Assembly (NCBI GenBank): GCA_024644875.1 | Contig: JAHEGY010000001.1 | Coordinates: 62,001-126,000 of the forward strand | From: Cyclobacteriaceae bacterium | GTDB lineage: Bacteria; Bacteroidota; Bacteroidia; Cytophagales; Cyclobacteriaceae | DNA length: 64,000 nt | Direction of reading: 5' to 3' | Part shown: positions 29,033 through 38,764 of the stretch, piece by piece | Layout: each line of letters begins with the position of its first letter | Position numbering within the stretch: the stretch's first letter is position 1 | Notes under the pieces: generated by a model | The model's database searches: none | What the model saw: only the letters and a program-made list of their open reading frames with translations | Told to the model about the DNA's origin: nothing | Program-made: the position numbers and the translations under genes

Positions 29033-29716
29033 ATGAAATTATTACTTGTTGAAGATAATCAGGAACTTGCTAAAAACATTATTACCTATCTGAAAACGGA
29101 AGGGAATATATGCGAGCATGCTTCAACATACTATGAAGCGACAGATAAAGTTGTGATCTATAATTATGATGTGATTATGCTGGACATTATGCTTCCCGAC
29201 GGAAATGGTCTGAATGTACTGAGGGAACTGAGGGAGCATCAATCGGATGCAGGTGTACTTATCATTTCCGCAAGAGATTCCCTGGAGGATAAAATTGAAG
29301 GGCTGGACCTGGGGGCAGATGATTATATCACAAAGCCATTTGACCTTTCTGAATTAAATGCACGGATCAAGGCCATTTACCGACGTAAAAATTTCAGCAG
29401 CAATAAGGAAATATCTTTTAATGAGATTAAGATAAACATCGATTCAACAGACGTATCTATAAATGAAGATCTAATAAACCTGACCCAGAAAGAATATGAA
29501 CTGCTGATCTATTTTCTTTCCAACAAAAACCGGGTGATTACAAAACAGTCGATTGCCGAACATTTATGGGGTGACCAGGCCGACATGTTCGATTCCTTTG
29601 ATTTCGTCTATCAACATATTAAGAATCTTAGGAAGAAGATGATACAGGCAGGATCAAGGGATTACCTGGATACGGTATATGGATTAGGATACAAGTTCAA
29701 TACAAAGAAATCATGA
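29033..29716 (+). CDS. OmpR/PhoB-family response regulator
   Basis: The start is the ATG at 29033 (MKLLLVEDNQELAKN), the usual first residues of a receiver domain. A TTG seven codons upstream is less likely. The 227-residue protein has a receiver (about 1-115: EDN acidic pocket, MLDIMLPDGNG with phospho-acceptor Asp51, Lys in ADDYITKPF). A winged-helix DNA-binding domain follows (about 130-227: LTQKEYELLIYFLSNKNRVITKQSI, DFVYQHIKNLRKKM, TVYGLGYKF). Its stop overlaps the start of the histidine kinase gene (ATGA), so the two form a translationally coupled two-component pair. The target genes are unknown. Confidence 0.95.
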   Translation: MKLLLVEDNQELAKNIITYLKTEGNICEHASTYYEATDKVVIYNYDVIMLDIMLPDGNGLNVLRELREHQSDAGVLIISARDSLEDKIEGLDLGADDYITKPFDLSELNARIKAIYRRKNFSSNKEISFNEIKINIDSTDVSINEDLINLTQKEYELLIYFLSNKNRVITKQSIAEHLWGDQADMFDSFDFVYQHIKNLRKKMIQAGSRDYLDTVYGLGYKFNTKKS

Positions 29717-30981
29717 AGTTTTTACTGAGAGCAACCCTCATCTATCTTATGATCACCCTGATCGTTTTTGGTGCCGGGGGGATCATTACGTACAATATAT
29801 TCATTGATGCCATTCAGCTTGAAACAGACAGATATCTGATTGAACGTTACCGGGATATCAGTAACTATATTAAAGAGGATCCTGGATTTTCCTCGATAAG
29901 TGACAGTAAAATCATGATAACCCCGGTTAAAGCTTTACCCGAGAGACGGGAAGGTAGACGGAACAGGTTTCAATTCTCAGACACCCTTGTCTGGCATCAG
30001 GGATTAAAAAGGATGGAAAATAACCGGAAACTGACATCCTTTATTAAAACAGAAGATGGAAATTACAAGATCGAGATCCACGATGTGATCGTGGAAAGGG
30101 ATGACATCTTCCAGAGTGTCTTTGACTCACAAACCTGGCTGTTTGTAATTCTCGGTGTCGTAATGGTGTTCAGCAGTTTCTTAATATCAACATGGATGTT
30201 CCGGCCGTTTAACCTCACACTGGATAAAATTAAAAATTTCAACATAAAGTCCATGAAACCTACATCACTCGGAAAATCTGGGATTAAGGAATTTGATATA
30301 TTGAATGGTTTTATAAACCAGATGACTGAAAAAGTCAGCACAGATTATAAAAATCTTAAAGAGTTTACCGAAAACGCCTCACATGAGTTACAGACACCAC
30401 TTGCGATCACAAAAGGTAAACTGGAGTTATTACTTCAACAGGAGAACCTAACACAGGAACAGATTGACCTGATTGAATCTTCATATGCCTCGATAACCCA
30501 TATGTCTAAGTTAAATAAGTCATTGACACTTCTATCCAGGATTGAAAATGAAGAATACTCTAATAAAGAATCCATTAATATATCCTCAGAACTCAATAAA
30601 GCACTTGATGATTTCAGTGATCTTACTAAACTGAAGAATCTGAGCCTGGATAGTAATATACAGGAAGAGGTGATCACTAAAAATGACAAAACCCTGATAA
30701 AAGTTCTAATAAACAACCTGCTTCAGAACGCTATAAGGCATAATAAAGAAGGTGGAAAAATAATTGTATCGCTTTCTGAAAACACATTGACCATTAAAAA
30801 CACCGGTGCAACCCTGGATATCCCCAGCGAGCAATTGTTTGAAAGATTTAAAAAGGGCGTACACTCGGAGAAGAATTCAGGCCTTGGCCTTTCGATAATC
30901 CATAAGATCTGTGAGCTAAGCCATTACAAAATATCTTATGATAATGAGGGTGAATGGCATACGATTACCATTACATTTTAA
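29713..30981 (+). CDS. Membrane sensor histidine kinase
   Basis: This 422-residue protein has a first membrane segment (about 6-30) and a periplasmic sensor loop (about 31-140) with no recognised fold. A second membrane segment follows (about 142-165; WLFVILGVVMVFSSFLISTWMF). The HisKA dimerisation domain has the phospho-acceptor in NASHELQTPLA (His224), and the HATPase domain contains NLLQNAIRHNKEGG and SGLGLSIIHKI. It autophosphorylates and passes phosphate to the OmpR-type regulator encoded just upstream with a 4-bp overlap. The signal is unknown. A strong bidirectional terminator follows. Confidence 0.95.
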   Translation: MKFLLRATLIYLMITLIVFGAGGIITYNIFIDAIQLETDRYLIERYRDISNYIKEDPGFSSISDSKIMITPVKALPERREGRRNRFQFSDTLVWHQGLKRMENNRKLTSFIKTEDGNYKIEIHDVIVERDDIFQSVFDSQTWLFVILGVVMVFSSFLISTWMFRPFNLTLDKIKNFNIKSMKPTSLGKSGIKEFDILNGFINQMTEKVSTDYKNLKEFTENASHELQTPLAITKGKLELLLQQENLTQEQIDLIESSYASITHMSKLNKSLTLLSRIENEEYSNKESINISSELNKALDDFSDLTKLKNLSLDSNIQEEVITKNDKTLIKVLINNLLQNAIRHNKEGGKIIVSLSENTLTIKNTGATLDIPSEQLFERFKKGVHSEKNSGLGLSIIHKICELSHYKISYDNEGEWHTITITF

Positions 30982-30985
30982 AAAT

Positions 30986-31054
30986 AAAAGCTAAAAGGCA
31001 TATTCTCCAAATTAATTGAATTATACTCAATGGAATATACCTTTTAGCTTTTTT
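30986..31054. terminator. Bidirectional terminator between histidine kinase and pgk
   Basis: Long near-perfect arms (AAAAGCTAAAAGG / CCTTTTAGCTTTT plus an adjoining ATATTC / GAATAT pair) start right after the kinase stop and end 19 bp before the pgk stop. T-rich tails are available on both strands. Confidence 0.8.
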
Positions 31055-31072
31055 CAGGAATTTACAATTCGG

Positions 31073-32260
31073 TTATTCCTCTAATGCAGCAACTCCCGGC
31101 AAAGTTTTACCTTCCATATACTCGAGTAGTGCACCTCCCCCGGTAGCCACATGAGATACTTTATCACCATAACCCAGGTTATTGATAGCAGAAGCTGAAT
31201 CACCACCACCAATCAGTGAAAAGCCTCCATTTTCAGTAGCCTTCACAACGGCTTCTGCAACCTGTATGGTACCATTGGCAAAATTCGGGAATTCGAATAC
31301 GCCCATTGGGCCATTCCACAGAATGGCTTTTGAGTTCTCTATAACTTCTGAAAACAATTTGATTGTATCGGGTCCTATGTCCAACCCCATCCATCCGTCG
31401 GGAATACTTCCGGCCTCAACAGTTTTTTTGTTCGCATCATTGTTGAAATCATCGGCGATTACAGTATCAACAGGTAGGATTAGCTTAACGCCTTTGGCTT
31501 CAGCCTTTTTAAGGAGGTCTTTACATAGATCCACCTTGTCGGCTTCCAGGAGAGAGTTGCCCACACTTCCTCCCTTGGCTACAGTAAAAGTATAGGACAT
31601 TCCACCACCAATAATTAGGTTGTCTACCTTTTCAAGCATTTGCTCAATTAACAGTATTTTATCAGATACTTTTGCACCACCCATTATTGCTGTAAAGGGC
31701 CTCTCCGGATTCTTTAAGACTTTATCGGCATTCACCAGTTCGGCCTGGATCAGATATCCACAGATCTTGTCTTCAAAAAGTTCAGCAACAATTGCAGTTG
31801 AGGCATGTGCCCTGTGTGCGGTTCCAAAAGCATCATTCACGTAAACATCACCATGCCTGGATAATTTCTCGGAGAAGTCCCGGTCTCCCTTGGTCTCCTC
31901 CTTATAGAATCTTAAATTCTCCAGTAATAAGATCTCACCGGAATCCAGATTTGAAGACAATGCGAAAGCTTCATCTCCTATACAATCGTCTGCAAATTTC
32001 ACCTCCCTGCCAAATTTCTCCGAAAGGTTTTTGACCAAATGTTTCAGCGAGAATTTTTCCTCAGGCCCTTCTTTTGGTCTTCCAAGATGGGACATCAGAA
32101 CGACAGATCCACCATCTTTCAGAATTTTGGAAATTGTAGGTACCGCTGCTTTTATCCTGGTATCATCGGTTATCTCAAATTTCTCGTTCAGGGGAACATT
32201 AAAATCTACACGGATCAATGCACGTTTACCCGAAAAATCATACGTATCAACTGTTTTCAT
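31073..32260 (-). CDS. pgk: Phosphoglycerate kinase
   Basis: This 395-residue protein of normal length has the N-terminal [14 protein letters not shown] substrate-binding signature, [39 protein letters not shown], the hinge and [12 protein letters not shown], and the C-terminal nucleotide-binding [12 protein letters not shown] and [20 protein letters not shown]. It converts 1,3-bisphosphoglycerate and ADP to 3-phosphoglycerate and ATP in glycolysis. It is monocistronic on the minus strand and has the clearest promoter in the window, a TTTG / TACCTTTG pair with 20-bp spacing. Confidence 0.98.
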   Translation of the reverse strand: MKTVDTYDFSGKRALIRVDFNVPLNEKFEITDDTRIKAAVPTISKILKDGGSVVLMSHLGRPKEGPEEKFSLKHLVKNLSEKFGREVKFADDCIGDEAFALSSNLDSGEILLLENLRFYKEETKGDRDFSEKLSRHGDVYVNDAFGTAHRAHASTAIVAELFEDKICGYLIQAELVNADKVLKNPERPFTAIMGGAKVSDKILLIEQMLEKVDNLIIGGGMSYTFTVAKGGSVGNSLLEADKVDLCKDLLKKAEAKGVKLILPVDTVIADDFNNDANKKTVEAGSIPDGWMGLDIGPDTIKLFSEVIENSKAILWNGPMGVFEFPNFANGTIQVAEAVVKATENGGFSLIGGGDSASAINNLGYGDKVSHVATGGGALLEYMEGKTLPGVAALEE

Positions 32261-32312
32261 AGGATTTTTATTGGTATAAAATTAAAAATAGATTAGACAA
32301 TACTACAGGTCG

Positions 32313-32344
32313 CAAAGGTAGCCAATATGCCGTCTTTTAACAAA
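32313..32344 (-). promoter_or_regulatory. Consensus Bacteroidota promoter for pgk (TTTG-20 bp-TACCTTTG)
   Basis: On the minus strand TTTG (32344-32341) is followed after exactly 20 bp by TACCTTTG (32320-32313), matching both the -33 and -7 consensus and their usual spacing. Transcription should start near 32306, leaving a leader of about 45 nt. Confidence 0.65.
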
Positions 32345-32470
32345 GATTAAAAACAATTTGAAAGGTGGGAATAGATTATATTTATAGTCTCAAACGGGGC
32401 TATAAAAAGACATAAGAAAAGTCGGATTCCTGTGCTCAAGAATGGTATTGATAATTGGATATTGCCCGGA

Positions 32471-33439
32471 TCAATATCTTCTGTTAACAGCAGCAGCCCG
32501 GCGCAAACGGTCATTGATTGCACGACCTAATCCTTTTTCCGGTAAAGATTCGGCAACAACGTACTTTATATCCATTTCATCCATTTTCCTTAAGGCTGAG
32601 AAAAGGTTTTTTGCCGCCTCGGTAAGATCGCCATTCCTGGATAAAATGATCTGGTTCGTTTCTGGTACTGCAGGATCCATCTCCCTAAATCGTATCAACC
32701 CGATCTCCCCGGGATCGGCAGCAGCTTCCAGAACAGAATTATCTTTAAGTTTGACTTTTTTCAGTGGTGCATAGTGACTCTCCAGCAGACCCGGGGCCTC
32801 CGGACGTGATGAGGAATGAAGTTTTACATGTACCTTTCCAACAATAGTTTCGATATCTTCTACCGGTATTCCTCCCAGTCTGAATATTTCAGGTTCCTTA
32901 TCAATAAATCCAATAATGGTAGATTCTATGCCAACATCACAATCCCCGCCATCAAGAATATAGGGGATTTTATCTCCTAACTGATCATTCACATGTTTTA
33001 CACTCGTGGGGCTGACATATCCGAAGGGGTTGGCACTTGGAGCAGCCAATGGGAAACCGAGGGCATGGAGCAAATCCAGAGTTAGCGGATGATCCGGTAT
33101 CCGTATGGCAACGGTACTAAGCCCGGAAGTTACCATGTCCGGAATAATTGCTTTCTTCTTCAATAGAATGGTCAGTGGTCCGGGCCAGAACCTGGCCGCC
33201 AGTTCTTTTGCTTTTTCAGGAACATTCTCAACCATATCTTTTGCCTGTTCTATTGAGTCAACATGAACGATCAGGGGATCGAAGGAGGGCCTGTTCTTGA
33301 CTTCGAATATTTTAACAACAGCTTCCTCACTGAAAGCATTGGCTGCAAGGCCATATACGGTTTCTGTCGGGATGGCTACCAATCCATCCTGCTTAAGAAT
33401 GCTTTTCGCCTTTTCTATGTCCTTTCCAGATTCAGCCAT
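32471..33439 (-). CDS. tsaC: L-threonylcarbamoyladenylate synthase, Sua5 type
   Basis: The start is the ATG at 33439 (MAESGKDIEK). The longer frame begins with a TTG four codons earlier. The 322-residue protein has the YrdC/TsaC domain (about 5-190: LVAIPTETVYGLAANAF, KNRPSFDPLIVH, FWPGPLTILL, APSANPFGYVSPT). A linker with APGLLESHYAPL and a C-terminal Sua5 domain (about 205-322) follow. It makes threonylcarbamoyl-AMP for the t6A37 modification of ANN-decoding tRNAs. A TAGTTTTG element just upstream suggests a short leader. Confidence 0.95.
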   Translation of the reverse strand: MAESGKDIEKAKSILKQDGLVAIPTETVYGLAANAFSEEAVVKIFEVKNRPSFDPLIVHVDSIEQAKDMVENVPEKAKELAARFWPGPLTILLKKKAIIPDMVTSGLSTVAIRIPDHPLTLDLLHALGFPLAAPSANPFGYVSPTSVKHVNDQLGDKIPYILDGGDCDVGIESTIIGFIDKEPEIFRLGGIPVEDIETIVGKVHVKLHSSSRPEAPGLLESHYAPLKKVKLKDNSVLEAAADPGEIGLIRFREMDPAVPETNQIILSRNGDLTEAAKNLFSALRKMDEMDIKYVVAESLPEKGLGRAINDRLRRAAAVNRRY

Positions 33440-33462
33440 GTTAATTCCCAATTATCAGCATG

Positions 33463-33470
33463 CAAAACTA
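33463..33470 (-). promoter_or_regulatory. Putative -7 element TAGTTTTG for tsaC
   Basis: This is an exact TAnnTTTG match on the minus strand, about 24 bp before the ATG at 33439. No standard -33 TTTG is present. Confidence 0.4.
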
Positions 33471-33584
33471 ATCATAGATATTTTTATATGCTTTTAAAGT
33501 ACAGTCATAAATGAAATTATTCATAAATTAGCAATCAAAGCCAGCGAGAGGCTATATTGCGGAACTACAAAAACATTAAATCAG

Positions 33585-33755
33585 ATGGATAGTAAAACCA
33601 GAAAAATCCTCAGGGCAGTATCTATTATTATAGTTCTAGTTGCCGTTTTCATTCAACTGGATTTCATAAAATTGAATATCCCTGTTATTACAGAAAATAT
33701 AGTCTGGCTTATGATCATAGCCTATGGATTATTGCTTATTACATCCAAGGGCTAA
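33585..33755 (+). CDS. Small two-helix membrane protein (56 aa)
   Basis: A complete frame of 56 codons runs from an ATG at 33585 (MDSKTRKILRAVSIII) to a TAA at 33753-33755. It encodes a basic N-terminus, a first hydrophobic helix (about 11-24), a short loop (LDFIKLNIPVITENI) and a second helix (about 40-53) ending in SKG. The topology is a typical small inner-membrane hairpin. It lies 31 bp before rmuC on the same strand, so the two are probably cotranscribed. The function is unknown. Confidence 0.6.
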   Translation: MDSKTRKILRAVSIIIVLVAVFIQLDFIKLNIPVITENIVWLMIIAYGLLLITSKG

Positions 33756-33786
33756 GTGTATAATATCAGAATAAAGACTTTCTAAT

Positions 33787-35127
33787 ATGCATGACTGGAT
33801 GTTTCTTCTTGCCGGGCTGATCATTGGATCATTGTCCGCTTTCCTCATTACAAGGTTATATATGCAAACAAGAAGGGTGCTTACCATTGATGAAAAAAAC
33901 ACCCTGGATCAGGAACTGAAAAACATGGAAGTTGAGCATCGTGTTCAGGTTGATAAATATGAGGCCCTTTTTGTAGAATATCTGGAGATTAAGAAAGGTC
34001 TGGAAGAGGAAAGGAGTAAAACGCTGGAATTGAGCAATACCCTGGCCCGAAGTGAAGGGGATTATAAAAACCTTCAGGAAAAACTCATTAGCCAGAAAGA
34101 GGATATCCAGAAACTACAGGAGAAATTTTCAATAGAATTTAAAAACCTCGCCAATGAGATCCTGGAGGAAAAAAGTAAAAAATTTACGGATCAGAATAAA
34201 ATAAACATTGGGGAAATACTTAATCCCCTCAAGGAGAAGATCTCAGAATTCGAGAAGAAAGTGGAGGATACCAATAAGGAAAGTATCAACAGAAATGCTG
34301 CACTGAAGCAGGAACTGAAAACACTGAGTGATCTTAATCAGAAAATCACCAGGGATGCTGAAAACCTTACAAAAGCCTTAAAGGGTGAATCCAAAACCCA
34401 GGGAAATTGGGGTGAATTCATTCTTGAGAGTATTCTAGAAAAGTCAGGACTGGTAAAAGGCCGGGAATATCAGGTTCAGGAATCTTTTAATTCAGCGGAT
34501 GGAAGGCTTCAGCCTGATGTGATCATTAATTTACCGGAGGATAAAAATGTAATTATAGATGCCAAGCTTTCACTGGTGGCCTATGAAAGATATATGTCGG
34601 CTGAAGATGAAACAGAAAAACAAAAGTATCTTAAAGAACACATTGTATCAGTCAGAAAACATGTGAAGGATCTTAACTCAAAGAACTATCAACAGCTCTA
34701 TAATGTCTCAGGTCTTGATTTTGTGTTATTATTTATGCCGGTGGAACCAGCTTTCGGCCTGGCCATTCAATATGACGACCAATTGTTTATGGAAGCCTAT
34801 GAAAAGAATATAGTCATCGTAAGCCCGTCTACCCTGATTGCCACCCTCAGGACCATTGCAAGTATCTGGCGGCAGGAATACCAGAATAGAAATGCCATTG
34901 AAATAGCCAGGCAGAGCGGATCGCTGTATGATAAATTCACGTCATTCACGGATGATCTGATCAAAGTCGGGGATGGCATCAAAACCACCCGGAAAAATTA
35001 TGAACTGGCAATGAATAAACTTACCGAAGGGAAGGACAACCTTATCAGGAAAACAGAAAGGCTGAAGGAGTTAGGGGCAAAAGCCTCCAAAGCGATCGAC
35101 CAGCGATTACTCGACAGGTCGGAGTAA
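33787..35127 (+). CDS. rmuC: RmuC-family protein (putative nuclease/recombination-limiting)
   Basis: This 446-residue protein has an N-terminal membrane anchor (about 3-24; WMFLLAGLIIGSLSAFLI) and a long charged coiled coil (about 35-195). The RmuC core follows (about 205-400) with GNWGEFILESILEKSGLVKGREY and DGRLQPDVIINLPEDKNVIIDAKLSL. This last part resembles a restriction-endonuclease-like D...D-x-K active site. RmuC limits inversion at short inverted repeats in E. coli, and the biochemical activity of the family is not firmly known. It is probably cotranscribed with the upstream 56-residue membrane protein and perhaps with the SRPBCC gene 56 bp downstream. Confidence 0.94.
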   Translation: MHDWMFLLAGLIIGSLSAFLITRLYMQTRRVLTIDEKNTLDQELKNMEVEHRVQVDKYEALFVEYLEIKKGLEEERSKTLELSNTLARSEGDYKNLQEKLISQKEDIQKLQEKFSIEFKNLANEILEEKSKKFTDQNKINIGEILNPLKEKISEFEKKVEDTNKESINRNAALKQELKTLSDLNQKITRDAENLTKALKGESKTQGNWGEFILESILEKSGLVKGREYQVQESFNSADGRLQPDVIINLPEDKNVIIDAKLSLVAYERYMSAEDETEKQKYLKEHIVSVRKHVKDLNSKNYQQLYNVSGLDFVLLFMPVEPAFGLAIQYDDQLFMEAYEKNIVIVSPSTLIATLRTIASIWRQEYQNRNAIEIARQSGSLYDKFTSFTDDLIKVGDGIKTTRKNYELAMNKLTEGKDNLIRKTERLKELGAKASKAIDQRLLDRSE

Positions 35128-35183
35128 TTGATCTATGTTTTTAGCATTCTTTTTTTTAAATTGCAAAAAATATTTTTTAATTC

Positions 35184-35603
35184 ATGGGCCAATTTCATAT
35201 CGATAAAGATATCCCTGCAGAACCAGATAAGATCTGGAGTATCCTCACAGATTTCGAACAAAGAGACGACGAAAATACTGTTATTGAGATCATAGAACCC
35301 GGAGATCCTGAAAAACATCATCAGGGTATGGTAAGAAGAGTCATTACAGGCAAGGATTCTGTTACTGAGAAAATACTGTTAGTTAAGCCCAAAGAGTCTA
35401 TCGAATATCAATTACTGTCCGGTGCACCTGTTCATGACTATTATGGGACCATATTCCTGTATCCCGGAAGAAAGGACACAACGGTTCGGTGGGTAGTAAC
35501 ATTTCGACCAAATTTCCCATGGCCGGAATGGATGATCAGGAAGGCGGCTATGAATAAGATCCATAAGGTGCTGGATCATATTGCTGAAAAAGCTGTCAGT
35601 TAA
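35184..35603 (+). CDS. SRPBCC-fold (START/polyketide cyclase-like) protein
   Basis: This 139-residue protein begins MGQFHIDKDIPAEPDKIWSILTDFEQ, the standard first strand and helix of the SRPBCC fold. It continues with the beta sheet (MVRRVITGKDSVTEKILL, SIEYQLLSGAPVHDYYGTI, TVRWVVTFRP) and the long C-terminal helix (MNKIHKVLDHIAEKAV). Such proteins bind hydrophobic ligands in a central cavity. The specific ligand is not predictable here. There is no signal peptide, so it is cytosolic. It follows rmuC on the same strand. Confidence 0.82.
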   Translation: MGQFHIDKDIPAEPDKIWSILTDFEQRDDENTVIEIIEPGDPEKHHQGMVRRVITGKDSVTEKILLVKPKESIEYQLLSGAPVHDYYGTIFLYPGRKDTTVRWVVTFRPNFPWPEWMIRKAAMNKIHKVLDHIAEKAVS

Positions 35604-35801
35604 CAAAGATCTAAACTAAGATCATACATCTGACTCCAGCTGATATCTGATGGTTAATGGATCTACCACCATTGATCATTAAATCCTGTCTCACAAAATA
35701 ATAAATTAACCTGCAGGCTTCTATTACCCAAAACAAATTCACTTATCCAGTCTGATTCAAAGTCCCTGCTAAATTTATAGTTAAACCCATTTTGTCATGC
35801 A

Positions 35802-38210
35802 TTATTCATATCTCAATGTTTTGGCAGGATTAATCCTTGCGGCCTTGAAGGACTGGTAACTTACCGTTAAAACAGCTACCATGAGGGCGAAAAAACCACT
35901 CAATAAGACCGTCCATATGCTGATATCTACCCGGTAAACAAAATTCTCCAGCCATTTGGACATGAAATAATAGGCAGGGAAGACGGCGACAAGAAAGGCT
36001 ATGCCAATATACTTGATAAACTCAAATGACAATACCCGCATAACACCCATGATCGAGGCTCCCATGACCTTTCTGATGCCTATTTCCTTGGTACGCTGCT
36101 CTGCAGTGAAAGCTGCCAGTCCAAACAGACCAAGACTTGCAATAAATAAGGCCAGAACGGTAAAAATGGTGAACAATAAACCCAATCGCTGTTCCGCCCT
36201 GTACAATTCATCAAACCGCTCATCCAGAAAAGTATATTCGAATGGAGCATCTGTAGCAAACTCCTTCCATGTAGATTCTACAAATTGAACAGCCTCTCTT
36301 GGATCTTTAAATTGTACCCGTACGGTCATATCGTTGCCAAAATCCCCAAGTCGAATCATCAAGGGCCGTACTTCGTCACGTAAAGATTCGAAGTTAAAAT
36401 CCTTTAAGACACCCACCACAGTTAATTCCAGTGGTTCCTGTCCATTAAAGCTGATCAGTTTTTCTCCGATCGCATCCTCCCATTCCATTTGATCCACAAT
36501 GGCCTGGTTCACCAGCATCGCTGTTGAATCAGAAAGAAAATCCCTGGAGAAATCACGCCCTTCCTTCAACTCAAAACCCATGGTCTCCATATGTTCGTGG
36601 TCTGCAAAATAAACTCCAATGATATGGTCTTCCTCCAGGCCTGGTTTTCTAAAAATGGTCGTATTATTAACCCCCGGAATAACACTATTGGAATAACTGG
36701 CGGCCGGTATAGAGTTATGGCTCATGAGTGCATCTTTAAAGGCCTTCCGGTTGTTTTCGAGACGGCTTACGTTTGCGATGATCATTACGTTTTCCTTTTT
36801 AAAACCAAGATTCTTCTTTTGAGTATATTGAAGCTGATTATAAACAATTCCAGTACATATAATCAGTAAGATTGATATGGAGAATTGAAGTATTACCAGC
36901 ACACTTCTGATCCTGCCACTTTTCATGCCTTTGGAGGCCTGCCCCTTTAACACTTCGGTTATTTTAAAACTGGTCAGGTAAAATGCGGGATAGGAACCGG
37001 CAAGAAAGCCTACCACTATGACAAGTGTTAGCAGACCAGTGATCATCATCGGTGACAGCAATATACGGGAACTCAGAATTTTACCTGAAATCGAGTTAAA
37101 CTGGGGCAGCAGGAGTATCGTAATTATTGAAGCAAGAACAACTGATACAAAACTGTAAATTATGGATTCAATGAGAAATTGTCCCACTAGCTGACGTTTC
37201 AGGGATCCAAATGTCTTCCGCATCCCTACCTCCCGGGCCCTGCCGGCCGATTTAGCCGTGGAAAGGTTCATGAAATTAATAGAAGCTATAATCAGGATAA
37301 ACAATCCAATAGCTATGAAAATATAGATATAGGATATGTTCCCCGGGGGTTCCAACTCTCCCTGCACATCCGAATACAGATGTATATCCCTTACAGGATT
37401 AATAAAATATCCATAAGCACCATCCTGCTCAATAAACTGATCCAGGGAAATCCCAAGGAATTGCTGAATTTGAGGCCCTACATATTTAGGGATAATATCA
37501 TTGTTCAACTTAGCATCAATATCCTCAATGTTGGCTTCATCGTGTTTTATAAAATAAGTATTCAGGCTATTACTCAACCATTGATCCGAGATCCCGAAAT
37601 CATTGGAAGAGAAAGACACAAGGTAATTGAATTTTATATGAGAATTGGATGGTGGATCCTCAACGATCCCGGTGACTTTCATGGCCTTCTTTTCGTTGCT
37701 GAAGATAAGGATCTTACCCAGTCCACTTTCTTTCCCGAAGAATTTGTTTGCTGAACTTTTCGTCAGAACAATACTATTAGGTTCTGTCAAAGCTGTTTTC
37801 GAATCGCCTTCCAGCAGTTTAAAACTGAAGAAATCGAAAAAAGTAGAATCAGTATGGAATATTTTGTCTTCGGTGAATACCAGATCTTCATAACTGATGA
37901 TCACATCACCCCATTCCCAGAGCCTGACAGCATCCTTAATCCCCGGGACATCACTCTTCAAGGCAGGCATTAATGGAGGTGGTGTAGACGTTACCTTAAC
38001 ATCCTGTCCACCAAGTCTACCATGGAGACCGACCCGGTACATATTGTCAATATTGGCATGGAAGCGGTCGTAACTAAGCTCATCGGCAACATACAGGATA
38101 ATAAATAGTGTGGCAGTTATACCAATGGTAAGACCAAGAATATTTATGAAAGCATAGAATTTCTGTTTGATAATGTTGCGAAGCGCAACAAGAAAATAGT
38201 TTTTTAGCAT
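35802..38210 (-). CDS. MacB/FtsX-family ABC transporter permease
   Basis: This 802-residue protein has the classic Bacteroidota form: MLKNYFLVALRNIIKQKFYAFINILGLTIGI (first membrane helix about 20-42), then a MacB periplasmic core (about 45-255). An FtsX core (about 285-410; NLSTAKSAGRAREVGMRKTFGS) and a second periplasmic domain follow, and a final FtsX core (about 685-795; FTAEQRTKEIGIRKVMGAS). Such permeases work as mechanotransmission ABC complexes for export of peptides, lipoproteins or antimicrobials. No ATPase gene is adjacent, so the partner is elsewhere. It is monocistronic on the minus strand. Confidence 0.92.
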   Translation of the reverse strand: MLKNYFLVALRNIIKQKFYAFINILGLTIGITATLFIILYVADELSYDRFHANIDNMYRVGLHGRLGGQDVKVTSTPPPLMPALKSDVPGIKDAVRLWEWGDVIISYEDLVFTEDKIFHTDSTFFDFFSFKLLEGDSKTALTEPNSIVLTKSSANKFFGKESGLGKILIFSNEKKAMKVTGIVEDPPSNSHIKFNYLVSFSSNDFGISDQWLSNSLNTYFIKHDEANIEDIDAKLNNDIIPKYVGPQIQQFLGISLDQFIEQDGAYGYFINPVRDIHLYSDVQGELEPPGNISYIYIFIAIGLFILIIASINFMNLSTAKSAGRAREVGMRKTFGSLKRQLVGQFLIESIIYSFVSVVLASIITILLLPQFNSISGKILSSRILLSPMMITGLLTLVIVVGFLAGSYPAFYLTSFKITEVLKGQASKGMKSGRIRSVLVILQFSISILLIICTGIVYNQLQYTQKKNLGFKKENVMIIANVSRLENNRKAFKDALMSHNSIPAASYSNSVIPGVNNTTIFRKPGLEEDHIIGVYFADHEHMETMGFELKEGRDFSRDFLSDSTAMLVNQAIVDQMEWEDAIGEKLISFNGQEPLELTVVGVLKDFNFESLRDEVRPLMIRLGDFGNDMTVRVQFKDPREAVQFVESTWKEFATDAPFEYTFLDERFDELYRAEQRLGLLFTIFTVLALFIASLGLFGLAAFTAEQRTKEIGIRKVMGASIMGVMRVLSFEFIKYIGIAFLVAVFPAYYFMSKWLENFVYRVDISIWTVLLSGFFALMVAVLTVSYQSFKAARINPAKTLRYE

Positions 38211-38375
38211 GGGATTTCGAATTTAAATTCACTTATAAGATGAGTTTATTGACGTGAAGGTTACAGTGAATGCATGAGAAATGATCTATCTTCTATAAAC
38301 GGTATAATATTCTGATGAGCGGAATTGATAAATTCACTAAATTAGTATCATATAAACTCAGTTTTATTATTCCCC

Positions 38376-38762
38376 ATGGTCCTGAATCGATTTATAATTT
38401 ACTTTTCCGGGTTTACAGGATTCCTTTTTCTTGCAATCTATTTCATCGGATTGACAGCAGACAGGGGTTATAATCAGATTTTATTGATCTCAGGCCTTAT
38501 ACTTCTTTTGTTGATCTGCATACCCATGATCTATCTTGAAAGGTTAAGGCAAAAAAAGAAGATCGATGAGATCATTCATGGGCATAAAAAATCTACAAAG
38601 GATAAAATCATGCATTCCAGTGAATCCGGAAAAAAAGTAAAAGGATGGTCGATGAATAATTCACCATTCCGGGAGAGGAGTTCAGGCACATCATGGAGCG
38701 GGGGGAATATACATGGTTCCCTGCCCAAGAGGCAAGGCAGAAAGGGGCTTTTCAGGAATTGA
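38376..38762 (+). CDS. Small membrane protein with basic cytosolic tail
   Basis: This 128-residue protein has two hydrophobic helices (about 8-26 and 35-53) followed by a strongly basic hydrophilic tail (RLRQKKKIDEI...RQGRKGLFRN). The amino-acid make-up is coding-like and a plausible start lies after a TATCATATAAAC leader. It ends two bases before the stop of the convergent sulfatase gene. I recognise no family. It could be a small accessory membrane protein. Confidence 0.6.
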   Translation: MVLNRFIIYFSGFTGFLFLAIYFIGLTADRGYNQILLISGLILLLLICIPMIYLERLRQKKKIDEIIHGHKKSTKDKIMHSSESGKKVKGWSMNNSPFRERSSGTSWSGGNIHGSLPKRQGRKGLFRN

Positions 38763-38764
38763 TC

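Noticed and set aside
31182-31595. 137-codon plus-strand frame
   Set aside because: Lies antisense inside pgk, with composition typical of a shadow frame.
37380-37754. 124-codon plus-strand frame
   Set aside because: Antisense to the MacB/FtsX permease gene.
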